From NCBI GenBank assembly GCA_902598825.1, contig CACKDD010000002.1, positions 41,433 to 105,432 on the forward strand: a stretch of 64,000 nt of DNA, given 5' to 3'. How positions within the stretch are numbered: the first letter of the stretch is position 1; each line of letters opens with the position of its first letter. The DNA comes from an uncultured Pelagibacteraceae bacterium (GTDB lineage: Bacteria; Pseudomonadota; Alphaproteobacteria; Pelagibacterales; Pelagibacteraceae). The translations under genes and the position numbers were made by a program. Positions 55,325 through 62,987 of the stretch are shown in pieces. The notes under the pieces are model-generated. The model was not told the DNA's origin and searched no databases. It was given only the letters and a program-made list of their open reading frames with translations.

Positions 55325-55325
55325 A

Positions 55326-55838
55326 TTAAAAAATTGATTTAGAATATTTTTTCCAATTATCTTGATAGTGTTTTGTATTTTCTGCTACAGCTTTCTTTTC
55401 TTCTTCAGTAATTTCTCTAACAACTTTGCCGGGTGAACCAATCACTAAAGAGTTGTCAGGTATTTCTTTGTTTTCTGTTATTAAAGCTTTTGCTCCAATG
55501 ATACAATTTTTTCCAATCTTAGCATTGTTTAGAATCACTGCACCAATTCCAATTAGACTATTGTCCCCTATCGTACATCCATGAAGCATAACCATATGAC
55601 CCACAGTTACATCTTTTCCAACTTTAATAGGATAACCTGGGTCTGTGTGTAACACACTTCCATCTTGAACATTAGATCCCTCACCAATATAAATATTTTC
55701 TATATCTCCTCTTAAGGTCGCATTAAACCAAATACTTGAGTTTTTTTCTAAGGTAACATCACCTATTACGGTTGCATTTGGGGCTACCCAATTTTCGCCA
55801 GAGTTTTTTGGTTTTTTATCTTTTAAATCGTAAAACAT
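55326..55838 (-). CDS. Gamma-class carbonic anhydrase-like (YrdA/PaaY) protein
   Basis: The 170-residue protein is a left-handed beta-helix made of hexapeptide repeats (for example [16 protein letters not shown]). Three His residues stand where zinc is bound: one in LHTDPGYP and two in [13 protein letters not shown]. This is the pattern of gamma-class carbonic anhydrase homologues, whose real substrates vary (PaaY is a thioesterase). The next gene encodes a tiny membrane protein. It diverges from the redoxin gene. Confidence 0.85.
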   Translation of the reverse strand: MFYDLKDKKPKNSGENWVAPNATVIGDVTLEKNSSIWFNATLRGDIENIYIGEGSNVQDGSVLHTDPGYPIKVGKDVTVGHMVMLHGCTIGDNSLIGIGAVILNNAKIGKNCIIGAKALITENKEIPDNSLVIGSPGKVVREITEEEKKAVAENTKHYQDNWKKYSKSIF

Positions 55839-55858
55839 AATTTATATATTATTACATT

Positions 55859-56410
55859 ATGCCAATACAAACTCCAATATGTGATTTCGGGCAAAAAGCT
55901 CACAACTTTAAATTAAAATCTACTGATAATAAGATATTATCTTTAAATGATGTTAAAGGTGAAAATGGAACCTTGATTATGTTTATTTGTAATCATTGTC
56001 CTTATGTAAAAGCAGTTACTAAAGATATTGTTGAAGATTGTAATGAATTAAAAAAAATTGGGATTAATTCAGTAGCTATATGTGCAAATGATGCTGAAAA
56101 TTATCCAGAAGACTCTTTTGAAAATATGATTGAATTTGCGAAAAAAAATCAATTTAGTTTTCCATACTTAAATGATGAAACTCAAGAAATTGCTAAAACA
56201 TATGATGCAGTATGTACACCAGATTTTTTTGGTTACAATAAAGATTTAGAGCTTCAGTACAGGGGTAGATTAAGAGAACTTAAAAACTTAGTTCCAGTTA
56301 GAAGTGGAGAGAGTGATTTATTAAAGGCTATGAAACAAATAGCTGAGACTGGAAAAGGACCTGAAAGTCAAATACCTAGCGCTGGCTGTGGTATTAAGTG
56401 GAAACAATAA
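55859..56410 (+). CDS. Thioredoxin-fold redoxin (AhpC/TSA-like)
   Basis: The 183-residue protein has a peroxiredoxin-like start (FGQKAHNFKLKSTDNKILSLNDVKG) and the active-site motif ICNHCPYVKAV (Cys44, Cys47). A C-terminal PSAGCGIKWK adds another Cys. This is the widespread 'thioredoxin family protein' group with a CxxCP-type motif. It may reduce peroxides or disulfides; the partner is unknown. The GT4 gene follows 3 bases later, an arrangement that suggests only cotranscription. Confidence 0.82.
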   Translation: MPIQTPICDFGQKAHNFKLKSTDNKILSLNDVKGENGTLIMFICNHCPYVKAVTKDIVEDCNELKKIGINSVAICANDAENYPEDSFENMIEFAKKNQFSFPYLNDETQEIAKTYDAVCTPDFFGYNKDLELQYRGRLRELKNLVPVRSGESDLLKAMKQIAETGKGPESQIPSAGCGIKWKQ

Positions 56411-56413
56411 TTA

Positions 56414-57496
56414 ATGTATCTAATTATAACTAGAGCCTTCCCACCGGAGTTAGGTGGTATGCAAAGTTTAATGTGGGGCTTAACCAAAGAGATGTCTAAA
56501 AACTTTATAATTAAAGTTTTTGCAGATTATCATGAGAATCATAAGGAATTTGATAATAAAGAAAATTTTTCAATAGAACGAGTTGGTGGAATTAAATTCT
56601 TAAGAAAAATAAGAAAGGCTCAATTAATAAATGAATTTATAAAAGAAAATAAAATTCAAGGAATTATTGCTGATCACTGGAAGAGTCTAGAGTTGATTAA
56701 AACAGATAAAAAGAAATATTGCTTAATACACGGTAAAGATATTAATCATCCTAAAGGGAGTTCTTTAAACAAAAGAGTAGTTAAAGTCCTCAACAATGTT
56801 GAGAAAGTGATAGCTAACTCAGAATATACAAAAAATCTGGCAATAAATAACGGTGTTAATAGAGATAAAGTTATCGTAATTAATCCTGGGATTGGAATTG
56901 TTGAGGAATTAGATAAAAAATCATTGGAAAAAGTTGAGAGTTTACTTAAAATAAAGACACCTCGTCTTATTACCGTATCAAGATTTGATAAAAGAAAAAA
57001 TCATGAAAAAGTCATAATGGCTTTAAGAAATTTAAAACAACAATACCCTGATATTGTCTACATTTGTATTGGATATGGTGATGAAGAAGAAAATTTAAAA
57101 AGATTAGTTCAAGAACTTGATTTAGGTTCTCAAGTTATGTTTTTCAAAGATATAAGTAACAATCTTAAAAATGCTTTAATAGCAAAATCAAATATATTTG
57201 TTATGCCCTCAGTAATTCACAAAACATCTGTTGAAGGTTTCGGTATAGCATATGTAGAAGCTGCACAGTATGGAATTCCTTCATTAGGTGGGAAAGATGG
57301 AGGTGCTTCAGATGCAATCAGTCATGATAAAACAGGATTAATTTGTGACGGAAACAACCTAGATGATATTTATTCATCATTGAATTCAATGATTGAAAAT
57401 AAAAAATATCATGTGTTTGGTAAAAATGCTAAAGAATATGTTTCTAAGTTTCAATGGGACAAAATTATTGATGAGTACAAAAAAATTCTCAATTAA
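56414..57496 (+). CDS. Family 4 glycosyltransferase
   Basis: The 360-residue GT-B enzyme has an N-terminal Gly-rich loop (FPPELGGMQSL), a VSRFDKRKNHEKVIMAL strand starting the donor half (about residue 180) and the EX7E motif in EGFGIAYVEAAQYGIPS (about 275-291). It would transfer a sugar from a nucleotide donor to a lipid or glycan. It is not within the glycan island. It overlaps the convergent tctA by 4 bases. Donor unknown. Confidence 0.82.
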   Translation: MYLIITRAFPPELGGMQSLMWGLTKEMSKNFIIKVFADYHENHKEFDNKENFSIERVGGIKFLRKIRKAQLINEFIKENKIQGIIADHWKSLELIKTDKKKYCLIHGKDINHPKGSSLNKRVVKVLNNVEKVIANSEYTKNLAINNGVNRDKVIVINPGIGIVEELDKKSLEKVESLLKIKTPRLITVSRFDKRKNHEKVIMALRNLKQQYPDIVYICIGYGDEEENLKRLVQELDLGSQVMFFKDISNNLKNALIAKSNIFVMPSVIHKTSVEGFGIAYVEAAQYGIPSLGGKDGGASDAISHDKTGLICDGNNLDDIYSSLNSMIENKKYHVFGKNAKEYVSKFQWDKIIDEYKKILN

Positions 57497-58995
57497 AATC
57501 TCTTTTTAAAAACTGTTTTATAAATATGCCATACAACAATTAAAATAGTTGTTGTTAATATACAAAGAGTAAGAGTTCTATCCCATAAAAACTCCCATGA
57601 CCCATTACTTAGTAATAACGATCTTCTTAAATTTTCTTCCATTAAACCACCTAAAACAAAAGCTAAAATAAGTGGTGGCATAGGAAAATCATAGAGCCTT
57701 AAGAAAGTAGCAACAACAGCTATTCCTATCATTAGATAAATGTCAAAATTGTTGAATGACATTACATAAATTCCTGTAATTGAAAAAAATAAAATTAAAG
57801 GAATTAAATAATTTTTTGGAACAGCTAAAATTCGAGCTATGTAAGGAATTAAAGGTAGATTTAATATTAATAAAACTACCATTCCAATATACATTGACAT
57901 TATAACTGACCAAAAAATTTCTGGGTTAGTCATATAAAGTCTTGGACCTGGTTGAATACCAAAACCCAATAAAGCTCCTAACATTACTGCTGTTGTTCCA
58001 CTTCCAGGTATACCTAAAGTTAACATGGGAACGAATGAACCAGAGCAAGCTGCATTATTGGCTGTCTCTGGTGCAGAAAGACCATTAACACTTCCTTTAC
58101 CAAATTTTTCTTTTTCTTCATCTTTAACTAAATTTCTTTCCATCCCATAAGCTAAAAAAGAAGCAATAGTTGCTCCAGCACCTGGTAATACACCTATTAA
58201 AAATCCAATTATAGATGATCTAGGAATAGTTTTATACATTTTGCCTCTTTCTTCTTTATCTATTTTAATTGAACCTAGTTCAGTCAGTGAAACTTGTTTG
58301 GCAGCAGCTGTTGGATCATTTCTCTTTAAAATTATTGTTAATGCTTCACTCATTGCAAAAGTTGCCATCACCACAAGAACAAAACTTATACCATCTGTTA
58401 AATTCATATTATTAAAAGTAAATCTTGTAATATCAGATAAAGAATCTTGCCCTACTGAAGCTAACATTAAACCTAAAACTACCATCATCATTGCTTTTAA
58501 GAATTGACCTTTTGATGAAAAAGCAGCTATAGCTGTTAATCCTAAAATCATTAATGCAAAATAATCTGGTGATCTAAAAGATAAACTTACTTTTGATAAG
58601 CTCGGTGCCATAAATAATAGATAAATTGCAGATAGTGTTCCTCCAGCAAATGAACTCCATGCTGCAATCGCTAAAGCTTTACCTGCTTTACCCTGTTGTG
58701 CCATTGGATATCCATCAAAAGAAGTTGCAACAGTTCCAGGAACGCCAGGAGCATTTAATAATATTGATGATGTCGAGCCACCAAATACTGCTCCATAATA
58801 TACTCCAGCCATAAGAATTAAACCTGTAGCTGGATCAAAACCATAAGTAATTGGTATCATTAAAGCTATTGCTGTCATTGGTCCTAGACCAGGCAGCATT
58901 CCAATGATTGTTCCAAAGAAACAACCAATCATTACCATAAAAATATTTTGAAATGTAAGAGCTGTATTTAAACCAATTAAAATTCCCTCAATCAT
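57493..58995 (-). CDS. tctA: Tripartite tricarboxylate transporter, large permease TctA
   Basis: The 500-residue protein has about 11-12 transmembrane helices and the TctA signatures GCFFGTIIGMLPGLGPMTAIALMIP (about residues 23-47) and GVLPGAGATIASFLAYGMERN. It forms the sodium-dependent permease with TctB. It overlaps tctB by 4 bases. Its length is standard for the family. The substrate is set by TctC. Confidence 0.93.
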   Translation of the reverse strand: MIEGILIGLNTALTFQNIFMVMIGCFFGTIIGMLPGLGPMTAIALMIPITYGFDPATGLILMAGVYYGAVFGGSTSSILLNAPGVPGTVATSFDGYPMAQQGKAGKALAIAAWSSFAGGTLSAIYLLFMAPSLSKVSLSFRSPDYFALMILGLTAIAAFSSKGQFLKAMMMVVLGLMLASVGQDSLSDITRFTFNNMNLTDGISFVLVVMATFAMSEALTIILKRNDPTAAAKQVSLTELGSIKIDKEERGKMYKTIPRSSIIGFLIGVLPGAGATIASFLAYGMERNLVKDEEKEKFGKGSVNGLSAPETANNAACSGSFVPMLTLGIPGSGTTAVMLGALLGFGIQPGPRLYMTNPEIFWSVIMSMYIGMVVLLILNLPLIPYIARILAVPKNYLIPLILFFSITGIYVMSFNNFDIYLMIGIAVVATFLRLYDFPMPPLILAFVLGGLMEENLRRSLLLSNGSWEFLWDRTLTLCILTTTILIVVWHIYKTVFKKRF

Positions 58996-59462
58996 CCCAT
59001 TACTCCAATAGATTTTAAAAAAGGGTCTCTTAAATAAATATCAAGAACACCATGAAGGAGGTACATAAAAGCAGCAACAAAAGGGAAAGATAATAAAAAC
59101 ATTAAAATCCATCTTCTTTCACCTAAAAAGTAATATGACGTAAATAAAAATAAGGAAGTCGTTAAAAAATAGCCAATTTTTAAAATTGTAGCTCCATAAA
59201 TAATTGCAATAATTATTAGGATGCCTGTTTTCTTATATTCTAAATTTTTATGTTCAATTTTTATAGTGTCTGGATCTGGTAAAATTAATTTTAATCCAGA
59301 GAAAAATAATCCTGTATAACCTAGATAAATCGGGAAAGTTCTTGCGTTAAAAGGTGCATTTTCATCAAATGCAAAAACTTGAATTTGGTATGCGGTATAT
59401 AAATAGAATGCTGAGAAAATAAAAAAGAGCAGTGATATAATTTTAGTAGTATTTATATTCAC
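58992..59462 (-). CDS. tctB: Tripartite tricarboxylate transporter, small permease TctB
   Basis: The 156-residue protein has four hydrophobic helices, and the RTFPIYLGYTGLFFSGLKL stretch in the first third is typical of TctB. The start codon is GTG, with no in-frame ATG nearby to replace it. That GTG and the preceding AAGAG lie in the 5' arm of a 12-base-pair hairpin, so translation may be gated by RNA folding. It overlaps tctA by 4 bases. Confidence 0.85.
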   Translation of the reverse strand: MNINTTKIISLLFFIFSAFYLYTAYQIQVFAFDENAPFNARTFPIYLGYTGLFFSGLKLILPDPDTIKIEHKNLEYKKTGILIIIAIIYGATILKIGYFLTTSLFLFTSYYFLGERRWILMFLLSFPFVAAFMYLLHGVLDIYLRDPFLKSIGVMG

Positions 59463-59470
59463 TGCTCTTT
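59418..59470 (-). terminator. Terminator-like hairpin enclosing the tctB start codon
   Basis: On the minus strand AAAGAGCAGTGA (59470-59459) pairs perfectly with TCACTGCTCTTT (59435-59424) across a 23-base loop. The 3' arm runs straight into more T (59423-59421), as in an intrinsic terminator. The GTG start of tctB and its AAGAG ribosome site are inside the 5' arm. The 3' arm is coding sequence. Confidence 0.72.
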
Positions 59471-59477
59471 AAATTAA

Positions 59478-59494
59478 TTAATCCTAAGGATTAA
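59478..59494 (-). repeat. Inverted repeat at the tctC stop codon
   Basis: TTAATCC (59478-59484) and GGATTAA (59488-59494) form a 7-base stem with a TAA loop that includes the tctC stop codon. On the minus strand it lies just ahead of the tctB hairpin. It might protect the tctC message from 3' decay. No T-run follows. Confidence 0.45.
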
Positions 59495-60471
59495 ATAACT
59501 CCTAGTTTTTTCATAAGAGCTGTCATTTCTTTTGTTTGTGTTTTTAAAAATTTTACAAACTTTTTGTCTGGATTATAAATATTAACCCAAGCATTTCTTG
59601 CTCTAACTGCTTCCCATTCAGGAGTTTTTTGTACATCGCCTAGCATTTTAGCAATAGCTTTTTTGTCTTTGTTACTCATTCCTGGAGGTCCAAAAAATCC
59701 TCTCCAGTTAACGAATTGTACATCGTATCCTTGTTCTTTAAGTGTAGGTGCATCAGGTGCATCTGAAACTCTATCAGGTGCAGTAATACCAATAATTCTT
59801 ACTTGGTCTCTTGCGCCCATAAGTTCACCTAAACCTGTAGAAATAATTTGAGTTTCTCCAGATAAAAGTCCAGCTAATGCTTTACCACCTGCATCATAAG
59901 GAATGTAAGCTACATCATTTGGATTTGCTCCAGCAGCTTGAAAAGCTAAAGCGCCAATTAAATGGTCCATACTTCCTCTAACAGACCCACCAGCCATTTT
60001 AATTGAATTGGGATTTGCTTTATAAGCTTTCACAACATCTTCAAAGTTTTTGTAAGGTGAGTTTTTAGCGACTGCAATTGCTCCATAGTCACCAATTACT
60101 CCAGCAATTGGCACAACATCTTTATAAGATAAAGTTCCACTGCCACTTACGTAACCTTTGTGTCTTGTAATTGATCTTAAAACCAATGGTGTTGATTGTA
60201 CTAAAACAGTATTTTCTGGCTTAGTATTGATCATGTAAGCAAGTGCTTTACCACCACCACCGCCTGACATGTTTTCAAACGATGCACTTTTTAAGAATCC
60301 AGCTTTTGTTAAAGCCTCTCCTGTACCTCTAGCGGTTCCATCCCAACCACCACCAGCACCACCACCAATTACAAAATGAATTTTGTCAATTGCAATTGAA
60401 CTAGTTGTTGTTGCTGAAAGTAAAAGAACTGCTGAGAATAAAACTGAAAAAAAAGATTTAATTAGTTTCAT
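59491..60471 (-). CDS. tctC: Tripartite tricarboxylate transporter solute-binding protein TctC
   Basis: The 326-residue protein has a signal peptide (to about residue 27, SSIA) and the TctC/Bug fold: IHFVIGGGAGGGWDGTARGTGEALTKAG in the first lobe and MAGGSVRGSMDHLIGALAFQAAGANPNDVAYIPYDAGGKALAGLLSGETQ in the second. The substrate is unknown; homologues bind citrate, other carboxylates or aromatic acids. It is the first gene of the operon. A promoter and an AGAGGAAA ribosome site are visible upstream. Confidence 0.92.
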   Translation of the reverse strand: MKLIKSFFSVLFSAVLLLSATTTSSIAIDKIHFVIGGGAGGGWDGTARGTGEALTKAGFLKSASFENMSGGGGGKALAYMINTKPENTVLVQSTPLVLRSITRHKGYVSGSGTLSYKDVVPIAGVIGDYGAIAVAKNSPYKNFEDVVKAYKANPNSIKMAGGSVRGSMDHLIGALAFQAAGANPNDVAYIPYDAGGKALAGLLSGETQIISTGLGELMGARDQVRIIGITAPDRVSDAPDAPTLKEQGYDVQFVNWRGFFGPPGMSNKDKKAIAKMLGDVQKTPEWEAVRARNAWVNIYNPDKKFVKFLKTQTKEMTALMKKLGVI

Positions 60472-60503
60472 TATTTCCTCTCGTTGTTATAGTTAATGGC
60501 TAG

Positions 60504-60532
60504 ATTAAACATATTTTTAATGAAGTAGTCAA
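60504..60532 (-). promoter_or_regulatory. tctC promoter (TTGACT - 17 bases - TTTAAT)
   Basis: On the minus strand TTGACT (60532-60527) is followed after 17 bases by TTTAAT (60509-60504). The hexamers and spacing are identical to those of dctP. An AGAGGAAA ribosome site lies just before the ATG. No palindrome is seen in this spacer. Confidence 0.65.
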
Positions 60533-60550
60533 CAACCTTTAATAGAATAT

Positions 60551-61630
60551 ATGCAACAAGCAATTCCCTTAAGCCGAGAAAATTTTAAAGATCTTTTTTC
60601 TAAAAAATTTTTGATAGTCATCATTATATCTATTCCAAGTGCAATTATTGCTGATTTTTTTAACATTCCTCTTGCATGGATGATTGGTCCAATGATTGCT
60701 GTTTCTGTAGCTGCCTTAAATGGACTTAAGATTTTTATGCCTAGACTTGCTCTAAGTTCAATTTTAATTGTGTTAGGGCTTCATGTTGGAAATTACATAG
60801 ATCAAAATCTTTTAAATCAAATGGTAAATTGGATTTGGACAACTATTATAATGTTTGGTTATATTATTATAAGCATATTGATTGTTTCAAAATACTTACA
60901 AAAATTTTCTGGTTATAAACAAAAAACTTCAATTTTTTCAGCAGCACCTGGTGCATTAGGTCCTTTATTGATATTGGCTGAATATGAAAAATCTGATTTA
61001 TCTCAAGTTGCAACTGCTCACCTTATTAGATTAATTATTATAATAACTCTTTTCCCTTTTATTATTGTCAGTCTTTCAGACTCAGACATCCTAGAAATTC
61101 AAAAATTTGATTACATGGCTCAAAATCACTGGGATCTAGTTATTTTGATCATAGCCTCAATAATTTTTATTTTCTTTTTTGATAAAGCAAAAGTTCCAGC
61201 TGCATTACTTTCTGGAACTCTTGTAGCAAGTGGTATTTTACAAATTTTTGATATTGCATCCTATAAATTGCCTGATGCATCAATTAATTTTTGTTTGCTA
61301 ATATTAGGAGCTTCTGTTGGATGTAGATTTGCTAACAAAACAGTAAAGGAAGTAGCAAACAATTCATTCCACGGTTTAGTAGCTACAATATTATTGGTTC
61401 TATTGGGTTTAGTTGCTGCTTTTATTGCAACTTTTTTTGTAGATAATAATTTTTTAACTTTAGTTCTATCTTTTTGTCCAGGTGGAATTTATGAAGTAGC
61501 TGTAATTGCTATTGCTTTTGATTTAGAGCCAGACTTTGTAGCTTTTCATCATATAATAAGATTATTGTTTATACTTTTCATTGTTCCAGTAGCTATACGA
61601 TTGATTGAAAAAACTAAGTTAAAGAATTAA
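60551..61630 (+). CDS. AbrB/AmoA-like membrane protein
   Basis: The 359-residue protein is hydrophobic, with about ten transmembrane segments in two similar halves. Repeated motifs are IPLAWMIGPMIAVSVAALNGL and, in the second half, VPAALLSGTLVASG, both typical of the AbrB (membrane duplication) family. It is often mis-annotated as a transcription regulator or ammonia monooxygenase and is more likely a transporter. It diverges from tctC, so a related substrate is possible. The ATG has no clear ribosome site. It overlaps the GT9 gene end by 17 bases. Confidence 0.8.
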   Translation: MQQAIPLSRENFKDLFSKKFLIVIIISIPSAIIADFFNIPLAWMIGPMIAVSVAALNGLKIFMPRLALSSILIVLGLHVGNYIDQNLLNQMVNWIWTTIIMFGYIIISILIVSKYLQKFSGYKQKTSIFSAAPGALGPLLILAEYEKSDLSQVATAHLIRLIIIITLFPFIIVSLSDSDILEIQKFDYMAQNHWDLVILIIASIIFIFFFDKAKVPAALLSGTLVASGILQIFDIASYKLPDASINFCLLILGASVGCRFANKTVKEVANNSFHGLVATILLVLLGLVAAFIATFFVDNNFLTLVLSFCPGGIYEVAVIAIAFDLEPDFVAFHHIIRLLFILFIVPVAIRLIEKTKLKN

Positions 61631-62555
61631 TTAATCTTTCTAAAACTTTTTCAGCACTTAAATTATTTAAATCTCCTACCTCGATTGCTTTAAAATTTTC
61701 TCTTTCAATACTAACTTTATATGCTGTTGTATGTTTTCCAAATAAAGTTAAACCTTTAGCTCCTACGTGAGCTGCAATGTGGGCGGGCCCTGTATCATTT
61801 GCTATAACAAAAGAGCTAGCTTTAATTATTGAAGTTAATTGAGAAATATCAAGAGCTCTACCATTATCTAATAAAGTTTGTGCATTAATTTCTTTAGCAT
61901 CATTTATTTCCGAAGAACCTGGGGCAGTAACAATTTTATACTCATCACCAAATTTATCTAAAATAAGTTTTATAAGATCATTATAATAAGGCCACTTTTT
62001 AATATTGAGATGAGGTGAGCAAAAAGGAAATAACAAAATAAATTTATTTAACCTGAAGTAATTTTTGATTTCACTAACATCAGAACAAGCCCAACTAAAA
62101 TCTGGATTTAATGTATAGGAAGTTTTTAATCCTGAGGTTTGTAATTGATGATTAAATCTATCTAAAACAGAATGTTTATCAAATTCTTTTTTATTTATCA
62201 CTTCAGGTAAAGTTGTAATAGAGCTTGACCATATTTCTTTTTTTGCTTTTGGAAAAAGAATATTTTTATAAAAATTTGTTCTAGATGAATTTTGAAGATC
62301 AAAAATTTTGGAAAACTTATATTTTTTAATTTCTCTCATTAAAAAATACAGATAAATCAAATTATATTTAGGTAACCTTTTGTCTATAATTACCTCATGA
62401 ATAAAAGGATTCTTTTTAAATAATTCACTATAAGGTTTCGTGGTTAATAAATAAATTTGATCATTTTTATGGTTTTCAGATATGTCTTGAATTGCCCCAC
62501 TCGCTTGAGCTATATCTCCTAAAGAACCATGTTTAATAATTAAAATATTAGACAT
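61614..62555 (-). CDS. Family 9 glycosyltransferase (heptosyltransferase-like)
   Basis: The 313-residue GT-B protein has the N-terminal ILIIKHGSLGDIAQASGAI (Asp of the catalytic motif) and the C-terminal VIANDTGPAHIAAHVGAKGLTLFGKHT (about residues 250-276), the typical ADP-heptose-binding site of GT9. It should add a heptose or related sugar to the LPS core. It diverges from the DUF6165 gene and is convergent with the AbrB-family gene. Confidence 0.85.
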   Translation of the reverse strand: MSNILIIKHGSLGDIAQASGAIQDISENHKNDQIYLLTTKPYSELFKKNPFIHEVIIDKRLPKYNLIYLYFLMREIKKYKFSKIFDLQNSSRTNFYKNILFPKAKKEIWSSSITTLPEVINKKEFDKHSVLDRFNHQLQTSGLKTSYTLNPDFSWACSDVSEIKNYFRLNKFILLFPFCSPHLNIKKWPYYNDLIKLILDKFGDEYKIVTAPGSSEINDAKEINAQTLLDNGRALDISQLTSIIKASSFVIANDTGPAHIAAHVGAKGLTLFGKHTTAYKVSIERENFKAIEVGDLNNLSAEKVLERLINSLT

Positions 62556-62587
62556 ATTTATAACAAGATAACACAGTATTATATTTT

Positions 62588-62977
62588 ATGAATAAAATTA
62601 TAGTAGAGGTATCTATTGGAGAGCTTTTAGATAAAATTTCAATTTTGGAAATCAAACAAGAAAAAATTAAAGATCCAGAAAAACTTAGATTTATATCAAA
62701 CGAATATTCAATATTAAAAAAACAATTAGATGATAATGTAAAATCTGACAATAAGATTAAGGATTTATTTCAGTCATTAAAAGATATAAATGCAAAATTG
62801 TGGGTTATTGAAGATGATAAGAGACAATGTGAAAAAGTTAAAGATTTTGGGGAAAAATTTATTAAACTCTCAAGAGATGTTCATTTTTTAAATGATGACC
62901 GTGCTAAAATTAAATCTGAAATTAACAATTACACAGGTTCTATAATCAAAGAAATTAAAGAATATACTAGTTATTAA
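62588..62977 (+). CDS. DUF6165 protein
   Basis: The 129-residue protein is helical and charged, with the start IIVEVSIGELLDKISILEIKQEKIKDPEKLRFISNEY that is characteristic of the DUF6165 group. Its function is unknown. Family members often sit next to LPS glycosyltransferases, as here, where a GT9 gene diverges from it across 32 bases. It probably has a structural or regulatory role in glycan synthesis; that is inferred only from context. Its stop is 10 bases from the xsc stop. Confidence 0.72.
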   Translation: MNKIIVEVSIGELLDKISILEIKQEKIKDPEKLRFISNEYSILKKQLDDNVKSDNKIKDLFQSLKDINAKLWVIEDDKRQCEKVKDFGEKFIKLSRDVHFLNDDRAKIKSEINNYTGSIIKEIKEYTSY

Positions 62978-62987
62978 TTAATAGATC

